DNA of 64,000 bases from assembly GCA_022707885.1 (NCBI GenBank), contig JAKIZT010000008.1:1-64000 (forward strand), read 5' to 3'. Origin of the DNA: Caldisericales bacterium (GTDB lineage: Bacteria > Caldisericota > Caldisericia > JAAYUI01). Under the pieces are notes generated by a model, which saw nothing but the letters and a program-made list of their open reading frames with translations, searched no databases and was not told the origin of the DNA. This document shows positions 1 to 8,598 of this stretch, in pieces (position 1 is the first letter of the stretch; each line of letters starts with the position of its first letter). The position numbers and the translations under genes are program-made.

Positions 1-1060
1 CTGGCGATGAAAGGGAAAACTCCTGCAGGGAGGCAAGAGAAGGGCGCGACATCAGAGATTGACGATTCTTGCCCTCCAGCCTGATTTCGATTGTTTTTGG
101 GAACCTTCCATAGATGGTTGCAAAACCGAACCTCTCGCCCTGGGTTGCTTTTATGTATGAAATGCCTTCAAAGCGCGACATTCCAAAAGGGAGGAATGGG
201 GTTGCGGCATATAGGGCGTTGTCGTCAAGTTTTTCTGTTATTTCCGATACAGTTGCTCCCTGGTCTTCCCAGTTTGTGAACAGTTCCAGTTTTGGTCTGG
301 CTGGGATCATCAAGCCATAAGAAGTATTTGTTGGTGGCAAGCTTTTGTCAAAAATGATTTTTGATATTGAGCCTTTTTTGACATTGACCCAATGTTCAAC
401 GCCTGGCGTTGATTTTTCTGTTATCTTGTAGGCTCCTTCAGGAAGTTTTTGCGCAAATATTGAGCCTTCATTTGAAGTGGCCGGATGGCTTGGGGAGATG
501 TCAAATTTAGAGTTTTTGTCTTTTGACTGGATATAGAGGGCACCCGTATTGTTGTCAACACCGGGTGCAAAATCTACAGTGACACTTGTAGATGTCTCGA
601 TCTCTTTCGACATCTTGATCCCAAAACCAAGTGTCTCGATTTCGACAAGTCTTTTTCCTGCCATTGTGCTGAACTTGTTTGACTGTTTTGTGTCACCAGC
701 TTCCTGTCCGCCAATTTTTACTTTGCATGGCAGTGGGCAATTTATTGTTATCTCGACTGGTTCGCCATGCTTGAATTCCAGGACTGACGTTTCCTTGTAG
801 GACACATTTGCGTATTTTGTGACTACATCACCCGTTTTGCTGAATTTGACAGTGAATTTGTGGAGTATAGGTTCAAGGTCGATTGGTATGGAAAGGTCTC
901 CATAGGATACCTCTTTGGCATCATCGATCGAGACAAGCGCGTCCGGATCGTCAATCTTCAGGTCCACAAAACCGCCTTTCGGGCCGCCGCATGCCTGGAG
1001 GGCAAGCAGCGAGGAGGCAAAAATCACAGAAAGAAGAAGACAAGACAAGTGCTTTTTCAT
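1..1060 (-). CDS. Lipoprotein with PEGA-like segment, cut by the window edge
   Basis: The reading frame is open from the ATG at 1060 to the left edge (353 codons), so the C-terminus is missing. The N-terminus has Lys residues, a hydrophobic stretch and a lipobox-like LLALQAC, so an exported, lipid-anchored protein is likely. Residues around 95-140 (CKVKIGGQEAGDT, then a GKRLVEIETLGF stretch) resemble a PEGA domain, a small beta domain of surface proteins. AAGGAAGG lies just upstream, and the start is 1 base past the stop of the preceding nuclease gene, so it is the distal gene of the polA operon. No enzymatic motif is visible; function unknown. Confidence 0.75.
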   Translation of the reverse strand, partial: MKKHLSCLLLSVIFASSLLALQACGGPKGGFVDLKIDDPDALVSIDDAKEVSYGDLSIPIDLEPILHKFTVKFSKTGDVVTKYANVSYKETSVLEFKHGEPVEITINCPLPCKVKIGGQEAGDTKQSNKFSTMAGKRLVEIETLGFGIKMSKEIETSTSVTVDFAPGVDNNTGALYIQSKDKNSKFDISPSHPATSNEGSIFAQKLPEGAYKITEKSTPGVEHWVNVKKGSISKIIFDKSLPPTNTSYGLMIPARPKLELFTNWEDQGATVSEITEKLDDNALYAATPFLPFGMSRFEGISYIKATQGERFGFATIYGRFPKTIEIRLEGKNRQSLMSRPSLASLQEFSLSSP

Positions 1061-1061
1061 A

Positions 1062-1808
1062 TCAGAAACCTTCCTTGACATGTATCACGCTGGTTTTATT
1101 GCATGACTGGTAATAGTCGCACCATGGACAGAATTTATTTTTACACCTTGGGAAAATGCCCTCTTTTATCTGGCTGGCAACCGTTTCAATTGTATTAATG
1201 GCAGAGGCGAGGTCATCATCAGATGGAACAAATGACATCTCGACTGATGATTTCAGATAGAGATACGTTGCTTTCTCGACTCTGTTCTGATATATACTGC
1301 CAACCGCCATTGTGTAGATGGTCAATTGCAGCTTCTCTGCAGGCCCAAGCTCAATTGGAATGTAGTTGCCTGTTTTATAGTCGATAATCCTTAGTTTGTC
1401 GTCTTCTCCCCTGTCAATGCGGTCTATTACTCCATTTATGGTGATTTCGCCCATCATCAGCTTAAATCTTTTTTCTACATCGACAGCTGGCACAATGGAT
1501 TGGCCATACTTTTCAAAATATGAAACAAGCAGTGCTTTTCCTTCTTCCTTTGCCTTGGTTTCAGTCTCGATGTCGGCATAGCCGTCCGATACCCATGATT
1601 CTTCATACCATGTGACAAGCTGGGAAAGTGAAGATTTCTCAGGGATCAGCCTTGGTTTGTGGAGCTTTTCAAGCGCCGAGTGGATTGAAGATCCGAAAGA
1701 AAAGTATGGTTTTGGCAAGCCGGGGAGTTTTATGATGTAGCTGAGATAATACCTGTAGGGGCACTCGAGGTATGTGGATATCTGGGAGAACGAAAGACTC
1801 AAAGCCAC
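1062..1808 (-). CDS. PD-(D/E)XK nuclease with Cas4-like four-cysteine cluster
   Basis: A RecB/Cas4-type nuclease of about 248 aa. The motifs appear in family order: YLECPYRYY (first Cys), FGSSIHSALEKLH (motif with His), DRIDR, IIDYKTG (catalytic D-x-K), LQLTIYTMAV, then CKNKFCPWCDYYQSC near the C-terminus. One N-terminal plus three C-terminal cysteines is the pattern that binds a 4Fe-4S cluster in Cas4 and AddB. I chose the GTG at 1808 with GGAAGA upstream; it overlaps coaE by 10 bases. A longer frame to 1880 exists but would lie wholly within coaE. No CRISPR array or cas1/cas2 is nearby, and co-transcription with polA and coaE suggests DNA repair or replication rather than adaptive immunity. 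Confidence 0.8.
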   Translation of the reverse strand: MALSLSFSQISTYLECPYRYYLSYIIKLPGLPKPYFSFGSSIHSALEKLHKPRLIPEKSSLSQLVTWYEESWVSDGYADIETETKAKEEGKALLVSYFEKYGQSIVPAVDVEKRFKLMMGEITINGVIDRIDRGEDDKLRIIDYKTGNYIPIELGPAEKLQLTIYTMAVGSIYQNRVEKATYLYLKSSVEMSFVPSDDDLASAINTIETVASQIKEGIFPRCKNKFCPWCDYYQSCNKTSVIHVKEGF

Positions 1809-2395
1809 TTGTTTTCTTCCGCCAACTTCTTGATTTTCTTGCAGAGCTCTTCTTTTGTTGGTTGGGTGTAGACAGTCCACTGTGCCAGTGCCATGCGGTC
1901 TTTTTCTGTGAGCTGTGCCGCCATTCGTCTCTGTGCGTCCCTCTCGGTCATCCCTCTTCTCATTGCCCTTTCAAGCCTTAACGATTCTGGCGCCGAGATA
2001 TTGAGCACCCCGTGGCAGAGTTTGTCCCATTCCTGCTCGAAGAGGATTGCTGCCACGATTATTATCAATGACGCTCTTTGGGCCCTTCCCTGCATTATTT
2101 CGAGCTTGATTGCGTTTGTTAATGGTTCCTTGAATATCTCGTTGAGCATTTTTGTTCTGGTTATTGTTGCAAAAGCCACTCTTGCCAGACGTTTGTTGTT
2201 TATTGAGCCGTCGAGATTGCAGACTGATTTTCCAAATTTCTCAACGATCTGGTTGTACACCTCGCAACCAGGCTGATGGAGCGGGCGCGCCAGTTCATCG
2301 ACATCAATAACATAAGTTTTCTCTCCCTGAAGGCACTTTGAAGCGGTTGTTTTTCCAGACGACATTCCGCCTGTTATTCCTAGGATGTATGCCAT
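1799..2395 (-). CDS. coaE: Dephospho-CoA kinase
   Basis: A protein of 198 aa, the usual size for this kinase, which phosphorylates dephospho-CoA at the ribose 3' hydroxyl in the last step of coenzyme A synthesis. The P-loop GITGGMSSGKTT is at residues 6-17; the DVDELARPLH segment matches the substrate-binding Asp region of the family. The ATG at 2395 overlaps the polA stop as TAATG, so translation is probably coupled to polA. A longer frame begins 14 codons upstream inside polA but adds residues before the normal N-terminus. The polA-coaE order is common in bacteria and supports the call. Confidence 0.93.
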   Translation of the reverse strand: MAYILGITGGMSSGKTTASKCLQGEKTYVIDVDELARPLHQPGCEVYNQIVEKFGKSVCNLDGSINNKRLARVAFATITRTKMLNEIFKEPLTNAIKLEIMQGRAQRASLIIIVAAILFEQEWDKLCHGVLNISAPESLRLERAMRRGMTERDAQRRMAAQLTEKDRMALAQWTVYTQPTKEELCKKIKKLAEENKWL

Positions 2396-4839
2396 TATTT
2401 TGCCTCTAGAAGGTTTTTGCCAGAGTGGACTTCGCATGTAAATGGTACTCTTGATTCACAGACGTTTTCCATGACCTCTCTGATGAGATTGGTCATCTCG
2501 TCAGTTTCGTCATCTGGGCATTCAAGCACAAGTTCGTCATGGATCTGAAGAAGGAGCTTTGATTTTGTTTTTTCAAGTTTTTGCTCGAGTCTGATCATGG
2601 CAAGTTTGATTATGTCGGCAGCCGAACCCTGGATTGGAGAATTGACAGCTGCCCTTTCACCGGCCGATCTCACTTGGAAGTCTTTTGAAAGAAGGTCTGG
2701 TACATAGCGCCTGCGGCCAAGGATAGTCTCAGTGTAACCTCTTTTCCTCCCTTGCTCGACCACTTCCTTGATGTATTTGGAAACACCGCTGAAACGTTCA
2801 AAGTATTCTTTTATGAAATTGTCGGCTTCCTTGAAGCTGACCCCAAATTCATTTGAAAGCCTGTGGGCGGACATGCCGTATAAAACACCGAAGTTGATGA
2901 TCTTGGCCTGTCTTCTCTGGGTTGAAGTTACGTCTTTGACTCCAAAGACGACCCTTGCTGTGTGGGTGTGAATGTCTTCGCCTGAATTGAAGGCTTTTAC
3001 AAGTTCTTCATCGCCAGAGAGGTGTGCAAGCAGCCTCAGCTCTATCTGTGAGTAGTCTGCCGATACAAAGGTTTTTCCTTGCTCGGTGATAAAGCAGCGC
3101 CTTATCTTTCCGCCCCAGTCAGACCTTATCGGGATGTTCTGCAGGTTCGGGTTGGTTGAGGACAGCCTTCCGGTCGCAGTTCCTGTCTGGATGTATGTTG
3201 TGTGAACTCTACTCTGATTGTCGCAATAGGTTGGGAGTGCATCAACATAAGTTGATTTGAGTTTTGAAAGCTCTCTGACCTCAAGTATGAGGCCTATGGC
3301 CGGGCTGGCCGGTTTTAGTTGCTCAAGGACCTCTTGGGATGTTGAAAAACCCGTTTTTGTCTTTTTTAATGGTTCGAGGCCCATTTTCTGGAAAAGCACA
3401 TCACCAAGCTGTTTTGGTGAGAGAATGTTGAATGCGGTGTTGGCTATTTCATAAACTTGTGAAGATCTTTCCGTTATCTCTTTTTCGAGTTGCACAGAGA
3501 GCTCGCGAAGGGCCTCCCTGTCGATTTTTATGCCTCTGGTTTCCATGTTTGCCAGCACCCTGGACACTGGCTGTTCGACATCAACTAGGAGCCCGATTTG
3601 ACCCTTCTCCTCGAGATTTGCCCTGACCCTTTCAGCAATCTTGTGTATTGCGAGTCCGGGTGGTGGTGAATCATCCAGATATGCGGTAATGAGAGACTCC
3701 ACCGAGTAACTCGATCTTCCGGGCTCGTCTATCCATGCTGCCAGCTGGACGTCAAAAACGGGGTCTTCAACATCGACGGTTCGCAGGAGCTCTTTGAGAT
3801 CCGTGACAACTTTCTCATGTTTTGACAGAAGCGGTTTCTGGAGATCTTTTAGTGCCTGGTCAGTTTTCTGGAACAGGCCTGATCCAACATCTACTTCAAG
3901 GACATTGTTACCATTCCACACCTGGAGGCAACCTTCCCAGCAGAGCGTGAATGGCCCATCAATCAGACTTGCAGCTTCATTGGAAGACACTTTTTTTACT
4001 GTGGTTTTTTCCTGCTTTGCAAACCTTGGGACAAGGGTCCTGAAGTCAAAATTGCGCAAGAGAGTGACTGCCTTTTCCGGATCTGGTTGCATTTTGAGGT
4101 CGGAAGTGTTGTAGGACAAAGGCACATCATACCTGATGGATGCAAGCATCAGCGAATGTTTGAAGGCATCGAGGTTTTGAGCCACTTTTGGATTTTTTTC
4201 GACATCCTCAACAGACGATGCCTCAGAAGCTATCTTCTGGGCGGTTTTTTCGCCAATACCAGGCACACCTTGATAGTTGTCCGAAGGGTCGCCCTTGAGT
4301 GCCTTGAAGAAGAGGAACTGGGATGGAGTCATCCCAGTTTTTTCCTGCAAGGAAACAGGTGTGTACTCGTCAATCTCGGACATGCCTTTTTTGTTTATGT
4401 ATGCTTTTATACCGTCATCAAGTGTCTGGAGGACGTCCTTGTCGCCAGTGACGATAATGACCTGGTTGCCATTTTCTTTTTCTTTTTTTGCAACAGTTGC
4501 GATAACGTCATCAGCCTCAAAGCCTGCCTGTGAAAGACTTGGGATGCCCATGTCAGTGAGGAGTTTTGGAAACATAATTATCTGGGTGATCATGTCTTCA
4601 TCAGGTGTTGGCCTGTTTGCCTTATATGAAGAATCAGCCTCTTCCCTGAAGGTTTTTTCCTTTCGGTCAAGGCAAACTGCAACATAATCTGGGTGTTCCC
4701 TGTCTACAATGTTGTAGAACAGCCTCAAGAAACCGTATAAGGCACCTGTTGGAGTCCCGTCTCTGGACGACATCTTTGGCATTGCGTGGTATGCCCTGAA
4801 AAGCAGGCTCATGCCGTCAAGAAGCAGGACCTTTGCCAT
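2395..4839 (-). CDS. polA: DNA polymerase I, proofreading domain degenerate
   Basis: An 814-aa protein. The N-terminal 5'-3' exonuclease (FLAP) domain starts KVLLLDGMSLLFRAYHAMP, with a helix-hairpin-helix at PGIGEKTAQKIA. The C-terminal polymerase has motif A (SADYSQIELRLLAHLSGDE), motif B (RRQAKIINFGVLYGMSAHR) and motif C (LLLQIHDELVLECP). Between them the 3'-5' exonuclease region (about residues 285-425) lacks the DxE and later Asp/Tyr metal-binding residues: the expected first motif reads FTLCWEG. The enzyme should make Okazaki-fragment and repair patches without proofreading, as in Taq and many Firmicutes. The start overlaps the upstream gene's stop by 1 base. Confidence 0.96.
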   Translation of the reverse strand: MAKVLLLDGMSLLFRAYHAMPKMSSRDGTPTGALYGFLRLFYNIVDREHPDYVAVCLDRKEKTFREEADSSYKANRPTPDEDMITQIIMFPKLLTDMGIPSLSQAGFEADDVIATVAKKEKENGNQVIIVTGDKDVLQTLDDGIKAYINKKGMSEIDEYTPVSLQEKTGMTPSQFLFFKALKGDPSDNYQGVPGIGEKTAQKIASEASSVEDVEKNPKVAQNLDAFKHSLMLASIRYDVPLSYNTSDLKMQPDPEKAVTLLRNFDFRTLVPRFAKQEKTTVKKVSSNEAASLIDGPFTLCWEGCLQVWNGNNVLEVDVGSGLFQKTDQALKDLQKPLLSKHEKVVTDLKELLRTVDVEDPVFDVQLAAWIDEPGRSSYSVESLITAYLDDSPPPGLAIHKIAERVRANLEEKGQIGLLVDVEQPVSRVLANMETRGIKIDREALRELSVQLEKEITERSSQVYEIANTAFNILSPKQLGDVLFQKMGLEPLKKTKTGFSTSQEVLEQLKPASPAIGLILEVRELSKLKSTYVDALPTYCDNQSRVHTTYIQTGTATGRLSSTNPNLQNIPIRSDWGGKIRRCFITEQGKTFVSADYSQIELRLLAHLSGDEELVKAFNSGEDIHTHTARVVFGVKDVTSTQRRQAKIINFGVLYGMSAHRLSNEFGVSFKEADNFIKEYFERFSGVSKYIKEVVEQGRKRGYTETILGRRRYVPDLLSKDFQVRSAGERAAVNSPIQGSAADIIKLAMIRLEQKLEKTKSKLLLQIHDELVLECPDDETDEMTNLIREVMENVCESRVPFTCEVHSGKNLLEAK

Positions 4840-6251
4840 TATTCTTCCTTATTTTCAGTTGTTGGGTTTTCTAGCTCTGGTGTTTCGATTTTTTCATACA
4901 CGATGTTGAAAGTGATGTATGGAGCCCAGAACCTGTAGGATTCAACGAACCCAAGGACGAGGAGGAACACGACAAGGATTGCAAACAGGAATCCAATCAG
5001 AGTGGGTGATTTATTTGGCGAAACCAGGATAAAATTGAAGAACCATGGCAGTGAGGCATAAACAAGTGCCGTTGCAATAAGGTTTCTTGTCCTTATGTAT
5101 ATCCAGCCGCAAATCAGGGCATACAGAAAGATGCCAAAGTAGGATTCGAATGGCCCGAACAATCCTGAAGACTGGACAACACCATTGGTGATTGGAGCAA
5201 GATGCCAGCCTGCGAGCAGAGAGATTCCAAAACCAAGAGCGAAAACAATTGTTCCAGGCAGCCACTTTGAAAGGGAGATACCCCAGTCGCCAAGTGGCTT
5301 TTTCCTCTTCTCGACATAGGCCCACAGGAAGGAAAGATTGAACAGTATGGCAATCAGGAGCCAGAAACAGAGAAGCCATATCAGATTGCCCTGGCTGGCT
5401 CCATATTGGGTGGCAGCTTCAGTGGCACCTGAGACCTCAACGGTTGGGCTTGATAGCACAAGATCTACCTTGCGGTAGAGTGCGAAAAGCAGAGGCACGG
5501 AAAGTGACGCGAAGAACAACGAAGAAAAGACCCTAAACCCTGAGTGATTTGAGTCATCGGTTATATCGTTTGAGGAGAACATGGTGAGGAGTTTGTTGAA
5601 GAAGAACCCGAAGACCAGGAACATGAGTATCGGCCCATTGAAGACCCACGTCCTAAGGAAATCCAGAATGCCCATTGTCCAGTTGCCAGGAACAACGGTT
5701 TGTGATTCAGGACCAGCAAATGCCCATAGAGATTTTGTCATGAACATGTCCTGCAACATCATGCCAAAACCTGAGAAAGAGTGGAAATCAGAGTTTGATG
5801 TTCCGGGCGGTGAAGGGATTCCGAGATAGAATGTGTCACCACCTGTGAACAGTGAGCCAATCGGTACGAATATGAAATAGATAATTGCCCACATCACCGC
5901 AAAGAACAGAATTCCAGGAAGAATCCTGTTCCAGTGGAGTCCCCATAAATTTAGGTTTGGTCTTTCTTTGAGAATGAGGTATATGAGGAAGAAGGCCAGG
6001 AAGATGAGGAAAATAACGTTGAACATCCATCTTCCATAGAAATCGGCCATGCCTCTTGCATAATGCGTATACTCAAGGCTTTGTCCGTAAAGGTTGTTCA
6101 GGTTGTACATCTTGGTTACAACAGAAACCACGACAGGTTGAAAAACCCATCTTACAAGTGCTGGTATTCCCAGAAAAACAAGGATGTATTGAAGCCATGT
6201 GGCATCTGCAAACCACTTCCAGGCGGTCTTAAAGCCGTCTTTTACACTCAT
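4839..6251 (-). CDS. Polytopic membrane protein, unknown function
   Basis: A 470-aa protein with about 10 hydrophobic segments spread along the chain and large loops (about residues 120-190 and 250-285). The C-terminal part (ESYFGIFLYALICGWIYIRT, then NLIATALVYASLPWFFNFIL) is reminiscent of the last helices of CPBP intramembrane proteases, but the expected catalytic EE and His residues are not seen, so I do not call it a protease. GGAGGT lies 4 bases before the ATG. It is the first gene of the operon that continues into polA with a TAATG overlap. Confidence 0.6.
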   Translation of the reverse strand: MSVKDGFKTAWKWFADATWLQYILVFLGIPALVRWVFQPVVVSVVTKMYNLNNLYGQSLEYTHYARGMADFYGRWMFNVIFLIFLAFFLIYLILKERPNLNLWGLHWNRILPGILFFAVMWAIIYFIFVPIGSLFTGGDTFYLGIPSPPGTSNSDFHSFSGFGMMLQDMFMTKSLWAFAGPESQTVVPGNWTMGILDFLRTWVFNGPILMFLVFGFFFNKLLTMFSSNDITDDSNHSGFRVFSSLFFASLSVPLLFALYRKVDLVLSSPTVEVSGATEAATQYGASQGNLIWLLCFWLLIAILFNLSFLWAYVEKRKKPLGDWGISLSKWLPGTIVFALGFGISLLAGWHLAPITNGVVQSSGLFGPFESYFGIFLYALICGWIYIRTRNLIATALVYASLPWFFNFILVSPNKSPTLIGFLFAILVVFLLVLGFVESYRFWAPYITFNIVYEKIETPELENPTTENKEE

Positions 6252-6261
6252 GCTACCTCCA

Positions 6262-6290
6262 TTGTGGAAAAAACAAAACTAACGTATTAT
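6262..6290 (+). promoter_or_regulatory. Promoter of ridA
   Basis: TTGTGG at 6262-6267 and TATTAT at 6285-6290 are separated by 17 bases. Transcription would start near 6297, giving a leader of about 30 bases that contains AAGGAGG before the ridA ATG. The opposite-strand gene starts at 6251, so this is a divergent promoter region. Confidence 0.55.
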
Positions 6291-6326
6291 CCTACACACA
6301 TACACACACAAAGGCAAGGAGGTTGC

Positions 6327-6710
6327 ATGGACAAGAAGGTTATCAAGACGAAAAACGCACCAGAGGCGATTGGTCCATATTCACAAGCAATACAGTCAGG
6401 GGGATTTATTTTCTGTTCTGGCCAGATCCCGATTGACCCAAAAACCGGTGATCACATCAAAAATTCTCCATCAGAGCAAGCCAGACAGGTGTTGCAGAAT
6501 ATAGCCGGCATTCTTGAAGAAGCAGGGTGTACTCTGGAAGATGTTGTAAAAGTTACCGTTTACCTTACCTCGATGGACTTCTTCAAGGAAGTGAACGAGA
6601 TCTACAAGGAATTTTTCAAAACCAATCCACCGGCAAGAGTCGCTGTAGCAGTTTCAGCATTGCCGCTTGGTTTCAACGTGGAGATGGATGCAATAGCAAA
6701 GATCGGGTAG
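6327..6710 (+). CDS. ridA: RidA family enamine/imine deaminase
   Basis: 127 aa, the exact size of the YjgF/YER057c/UK114 family. These trimeric cytosolic proteins hydrolyse reactive 2-aminoacrylate and related imines made by PLP enzymes. Family signatures seen: APEAIGPYSQAI at the N-terminus, FCSGQIPIDP, the segment VVKVTVYLTSMDF, and NPPARVAVAVSALPLG, which holds the conserved Arg that binds the substrate carboxylate. I used the ATG at 6327 preceded by AAGGAGG at 6316-6322; the frame extends 88 codons further upstream but that part lies over the divergent gene. Monocistronic. Confidence 0.95.
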   Translation: MDKKVIKTKNAPEAIGPYSQAIQSGGFIFCSGQIPIDPKTGDHIKNSPSEQARQVLQNIAGILEEAGCTLEDVVKVTVYLTSMDFFKEVNEIYKEFFKTNPPARVAVAVSALPLGFNVEMDAIAKIG

Positions 6711-6712
6711 TT

Positions 6713-7642
6713 TTATTGCTCGCCAACTACCTTTCCTGGTATTGTGGCATCGACCATTAGAGCGGCTCTACCCTCAAACTTTTCCGGAATCAGGTCAAAA
6801 AACCATACCAGTCTGTCGAGGGCATACAGCTTTCCGTTCTCGACAGACTCCTTTCGATAGACCACCCTCTTCGGGGAGTTGATGAATTCCCTGTCTTTTT
6901 TCATGCCAAGGTATGTTTTTGCAGTCTTTATGGCATCTTCTTCGTTGACTGCCGGTCTGGTTCCGATGGTCACATCTGGGCCAATCCCGTCGTCAAACCC
7001 AACTACAAAACCCCAGAAATCAATTTCAGCAACCAATCGGTTTGGTGATGGTATTTCTTCGTCTTTGAGAATTTCGGAGAAAACGACCTTTGACTGGCCA
7101 TCCATTCCGGTATTGATCGACATTATTTTGTAATTTTCAAGGTTTTTGCCCATATATGTAAAGAAAGCCCTTGCCACACGCTCGGCTATCATCCTGTCCA
7201 TTTCCCTTCCGGATTGGATGTCGCTTTGTGTTGCTTTTGGCGGCAAGTAAAGCTCGGATACCTGGAAATTTGTGATTCTGCCAATGGCAAGATTTAGTAT
7301 TGCAACACTCCCTGCGCTGTAAAGAATTTCGATGGTTCCGTCTTTTTCTGAGTTGTTTTTCAGTATCTCGGGTTCGCCTGCGTCGCTTGCCTGGGTCACG
7401 TTATATTCTCTTTGCTCTTTGTTGAGGATGTTTATTTTACCTTCAATATCAGTAAGGTAGTTGAACGAAGCGATCTTCTTTTGCATCTCTTCGCCTATCT
7501 CCACAAGTTTTGCCTCATTTGGAACTGGGGTCACAGTGCCTATTTCTTTTTTTGTTTCGCTTGGGCCTTCGAGATAGGATGGTGTGCCACATGATGCGAA
7601 AACTATTACTAGTAACAGTGCAAGAGCTAGGTTTTTTTTCAT
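6713..7642 (-). CDS. Lipoprotein, possibly YcdB/PepSY-like
   Basis: 309 aa. The signal peptide MKKNLALALLLVIVFASCG ends in a lipobox, so the mature protein is probably lipid-anchored outside the cytoplasmic membrane. The C-terminal half (KIMSINTGMDGQSKVVFSEI, PAVNEEDAIKTAKTYLG, then an RVVYRKESVENGKLYALDRL strand) alternates helix and strand in a way that recalls YcdB/PepSY-type domains. The ATG at 7642 has no Shine-Dalgarno sequence but sits 7 bases after a -10 hexamer, so the mRNA is probably leaderless. It converges on ridA with a 2-base gap. The role is unknown. Confidence 0.7.
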   Translation of the reverse strand: MKKNLALALLLVIVFASCGTPSYLEGPSETKKEIGTVTPVPNEAKLVEIGEEMQKKIASFNYLTDIEGKINILNKEQREYNVTQASDAGEPEILKNNSEKDGTIEILYSAGSVAILNLAIGRITNFQVSELYLPPKATQSDIQSGREMDRMIAERVARAFFTYMGKNLENYKIMSINTGMDGQSKVVFSEILKDEEIPSPNRLVAEIDFWGFVVGFDDGIGPDVTIGTRPAVNEEDAIKTAKTYLGMKKDREFINSPKRVVYRKESVENGKLYALDRLVWFFDLIPEKFEGRAALMVDATIPGKVVGEQ

Positions 7643-7649
7643 GGGGCAA

Positions 7650-7678
7650 ATAATAAATACACAATCGCTTTTTTTCAA
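7650..7678 (-). promoter_or_regulatory. Promoter predicting a leaderless mRNA
   Basis: On the minus strand TTGAAA (7678-7673), 17 bases, TATTAT (7655-7650), then 7 bases (TTGCCCC) and the ATG at 7642. Transcription would begin at or within a base of the start codon. No purine-rich ribosome site is present. Confidence 0.6.
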
Positions 7679-7713
7679 TAATATGTTATAAAAGTTGTGC
7701 ACAAGGAGGACAA

Positions 7714-8598
7714 ATGCATCCAATCGCATTTTTTATTGGCAACTTCGAGATTCGCTGGTATGGCATCCTGATCACAGTTGGGATTATTGCAGGTGTTGCC
7801 TATGCTTGGACCAGATGCAAATATCATGGCCTGAAGAAAAATGATCTTTACGATCTGGCATTTATGGGTGTCCTGGTTGGCATAATTGGTGCAAGGCTGA
7901 TGTACGTATTCACAAACAATTTCTCATACTGGCTTGCCAACCCTCTTGAGATATTCACACTGCAGATGTCGGGTCTTTCTTTCATAGGCATCATTGTCTT
8001 CAACATACCTGCTGTGGCCATATTTGCCAAAGTGCGAAAGTTGTCTTTCTGGAGGATAATGGATCTTGCGGCACCAAGCATCGCAATAGGTTACTTTTTT
8101 GGCAGGCTTGGCTGTTTCATGAACGGTTGTTGCTATGGCCCTGAATGTTCTTGGGGCATCGTGATGCCTGGAACTGGAAAACTTGTGCCTGTTTTTCCAA
8201 CGCAGCTTGTGAATGCCGCCGTTGCAGTCATTATGTTTTTTGTACTCTATTGGGTATCCACAAAACGCAAATTCTTCCAGGGCTGGCTTTTTACACTTTT
8301 CCTCTACATGTACACCATCTTCCACCTTGGGACAGAGTTTTTAAGATCAGATCCTGGGCATGGGGCGCTTTTTGGGACGCCATTCAATTCTGCCCAAATG
8401 GGAAACATATTGGGGCTTCTTTTGGCAATAGGCCTCCATATCTACCTGAGAAGGAGCAAAATCCAGTCTACAGTTTCCAATGAAGAAGTGGCGCTCATTG
8501 AACAGGCAGACAAGGAAGTTGCTGGCAAAAAGAAAGAGGAGCCAAAAGAAGAGGAACCAGAAAAACTAGAGAATGAAGAAGAAGGCAAGGATCAATGA
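7714..8598 (+). CDS. lgt: Prolipoprotein diacylglyceryl transferase
   Basis: A 294-aa membrane enzyme that moves a diacylglyceryl group from phosphatidylglycerol to the lipobox Cys of prolipoproteins, consistent with the many lipoprotein genes in the window. Seen: the start HPIAFFIGNFEIRWYGILI, GARLMYV, and GYFFGRLGCFMNGCCYG, the family signature in its Cys-rich variant. About seven membrane helices. The usual His-Gly-Gly of the fourth helix reads FIGIIVF here, a departure from the E. coli enzyme. The last 35 residues are a Lys/Glu-rich cytoplasmic tail. AAGGAGG precedes the ATG. It overlaps the rhomboid gene by 4 bases (ATGA). Confidence 0.92.
   Translation: MHPIAFFIGNFEIRWYGILITVGIIAGVAYAWTRCKYHGLKKNDLYDLAFMGVLVGIIGARLMYVFTNNFSYWLANPLEIFTLQMSGLSFIGIIVFNIPAVAIFAKVRKLSFWRIMDLAAPSIAIGYFFGRLGCFMNGCCYGPECSWGIVMPGTGKLVPVFPTQLVNAAVAVIMFFVLYWVSTKRKFFQGWLFTLFLYMYTIFHLGTEFLRSDPGHGALFGTPFNSAQMGNILGLLLAIGLHIYLRRSKIQSTVSNEEVALIEQADKEVAGKKKEEPKEEEPEKLENEEEGKDQ

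Noticed and set aside
1799..1880. Extending the nuclease N-terminus to 1880
   Set aside because: The added residues overlap coaE completely and precede the family's usual start; GTG at 1808 has a ribosome site.
5011..5379. Long open frames opposite or across the large genes (also at 9078-9494, 30468-31304 and 52124-52729)
   Set aside because: They lie inside strongly supported genes in other frames, lack family motifs and lack ribosome sites.
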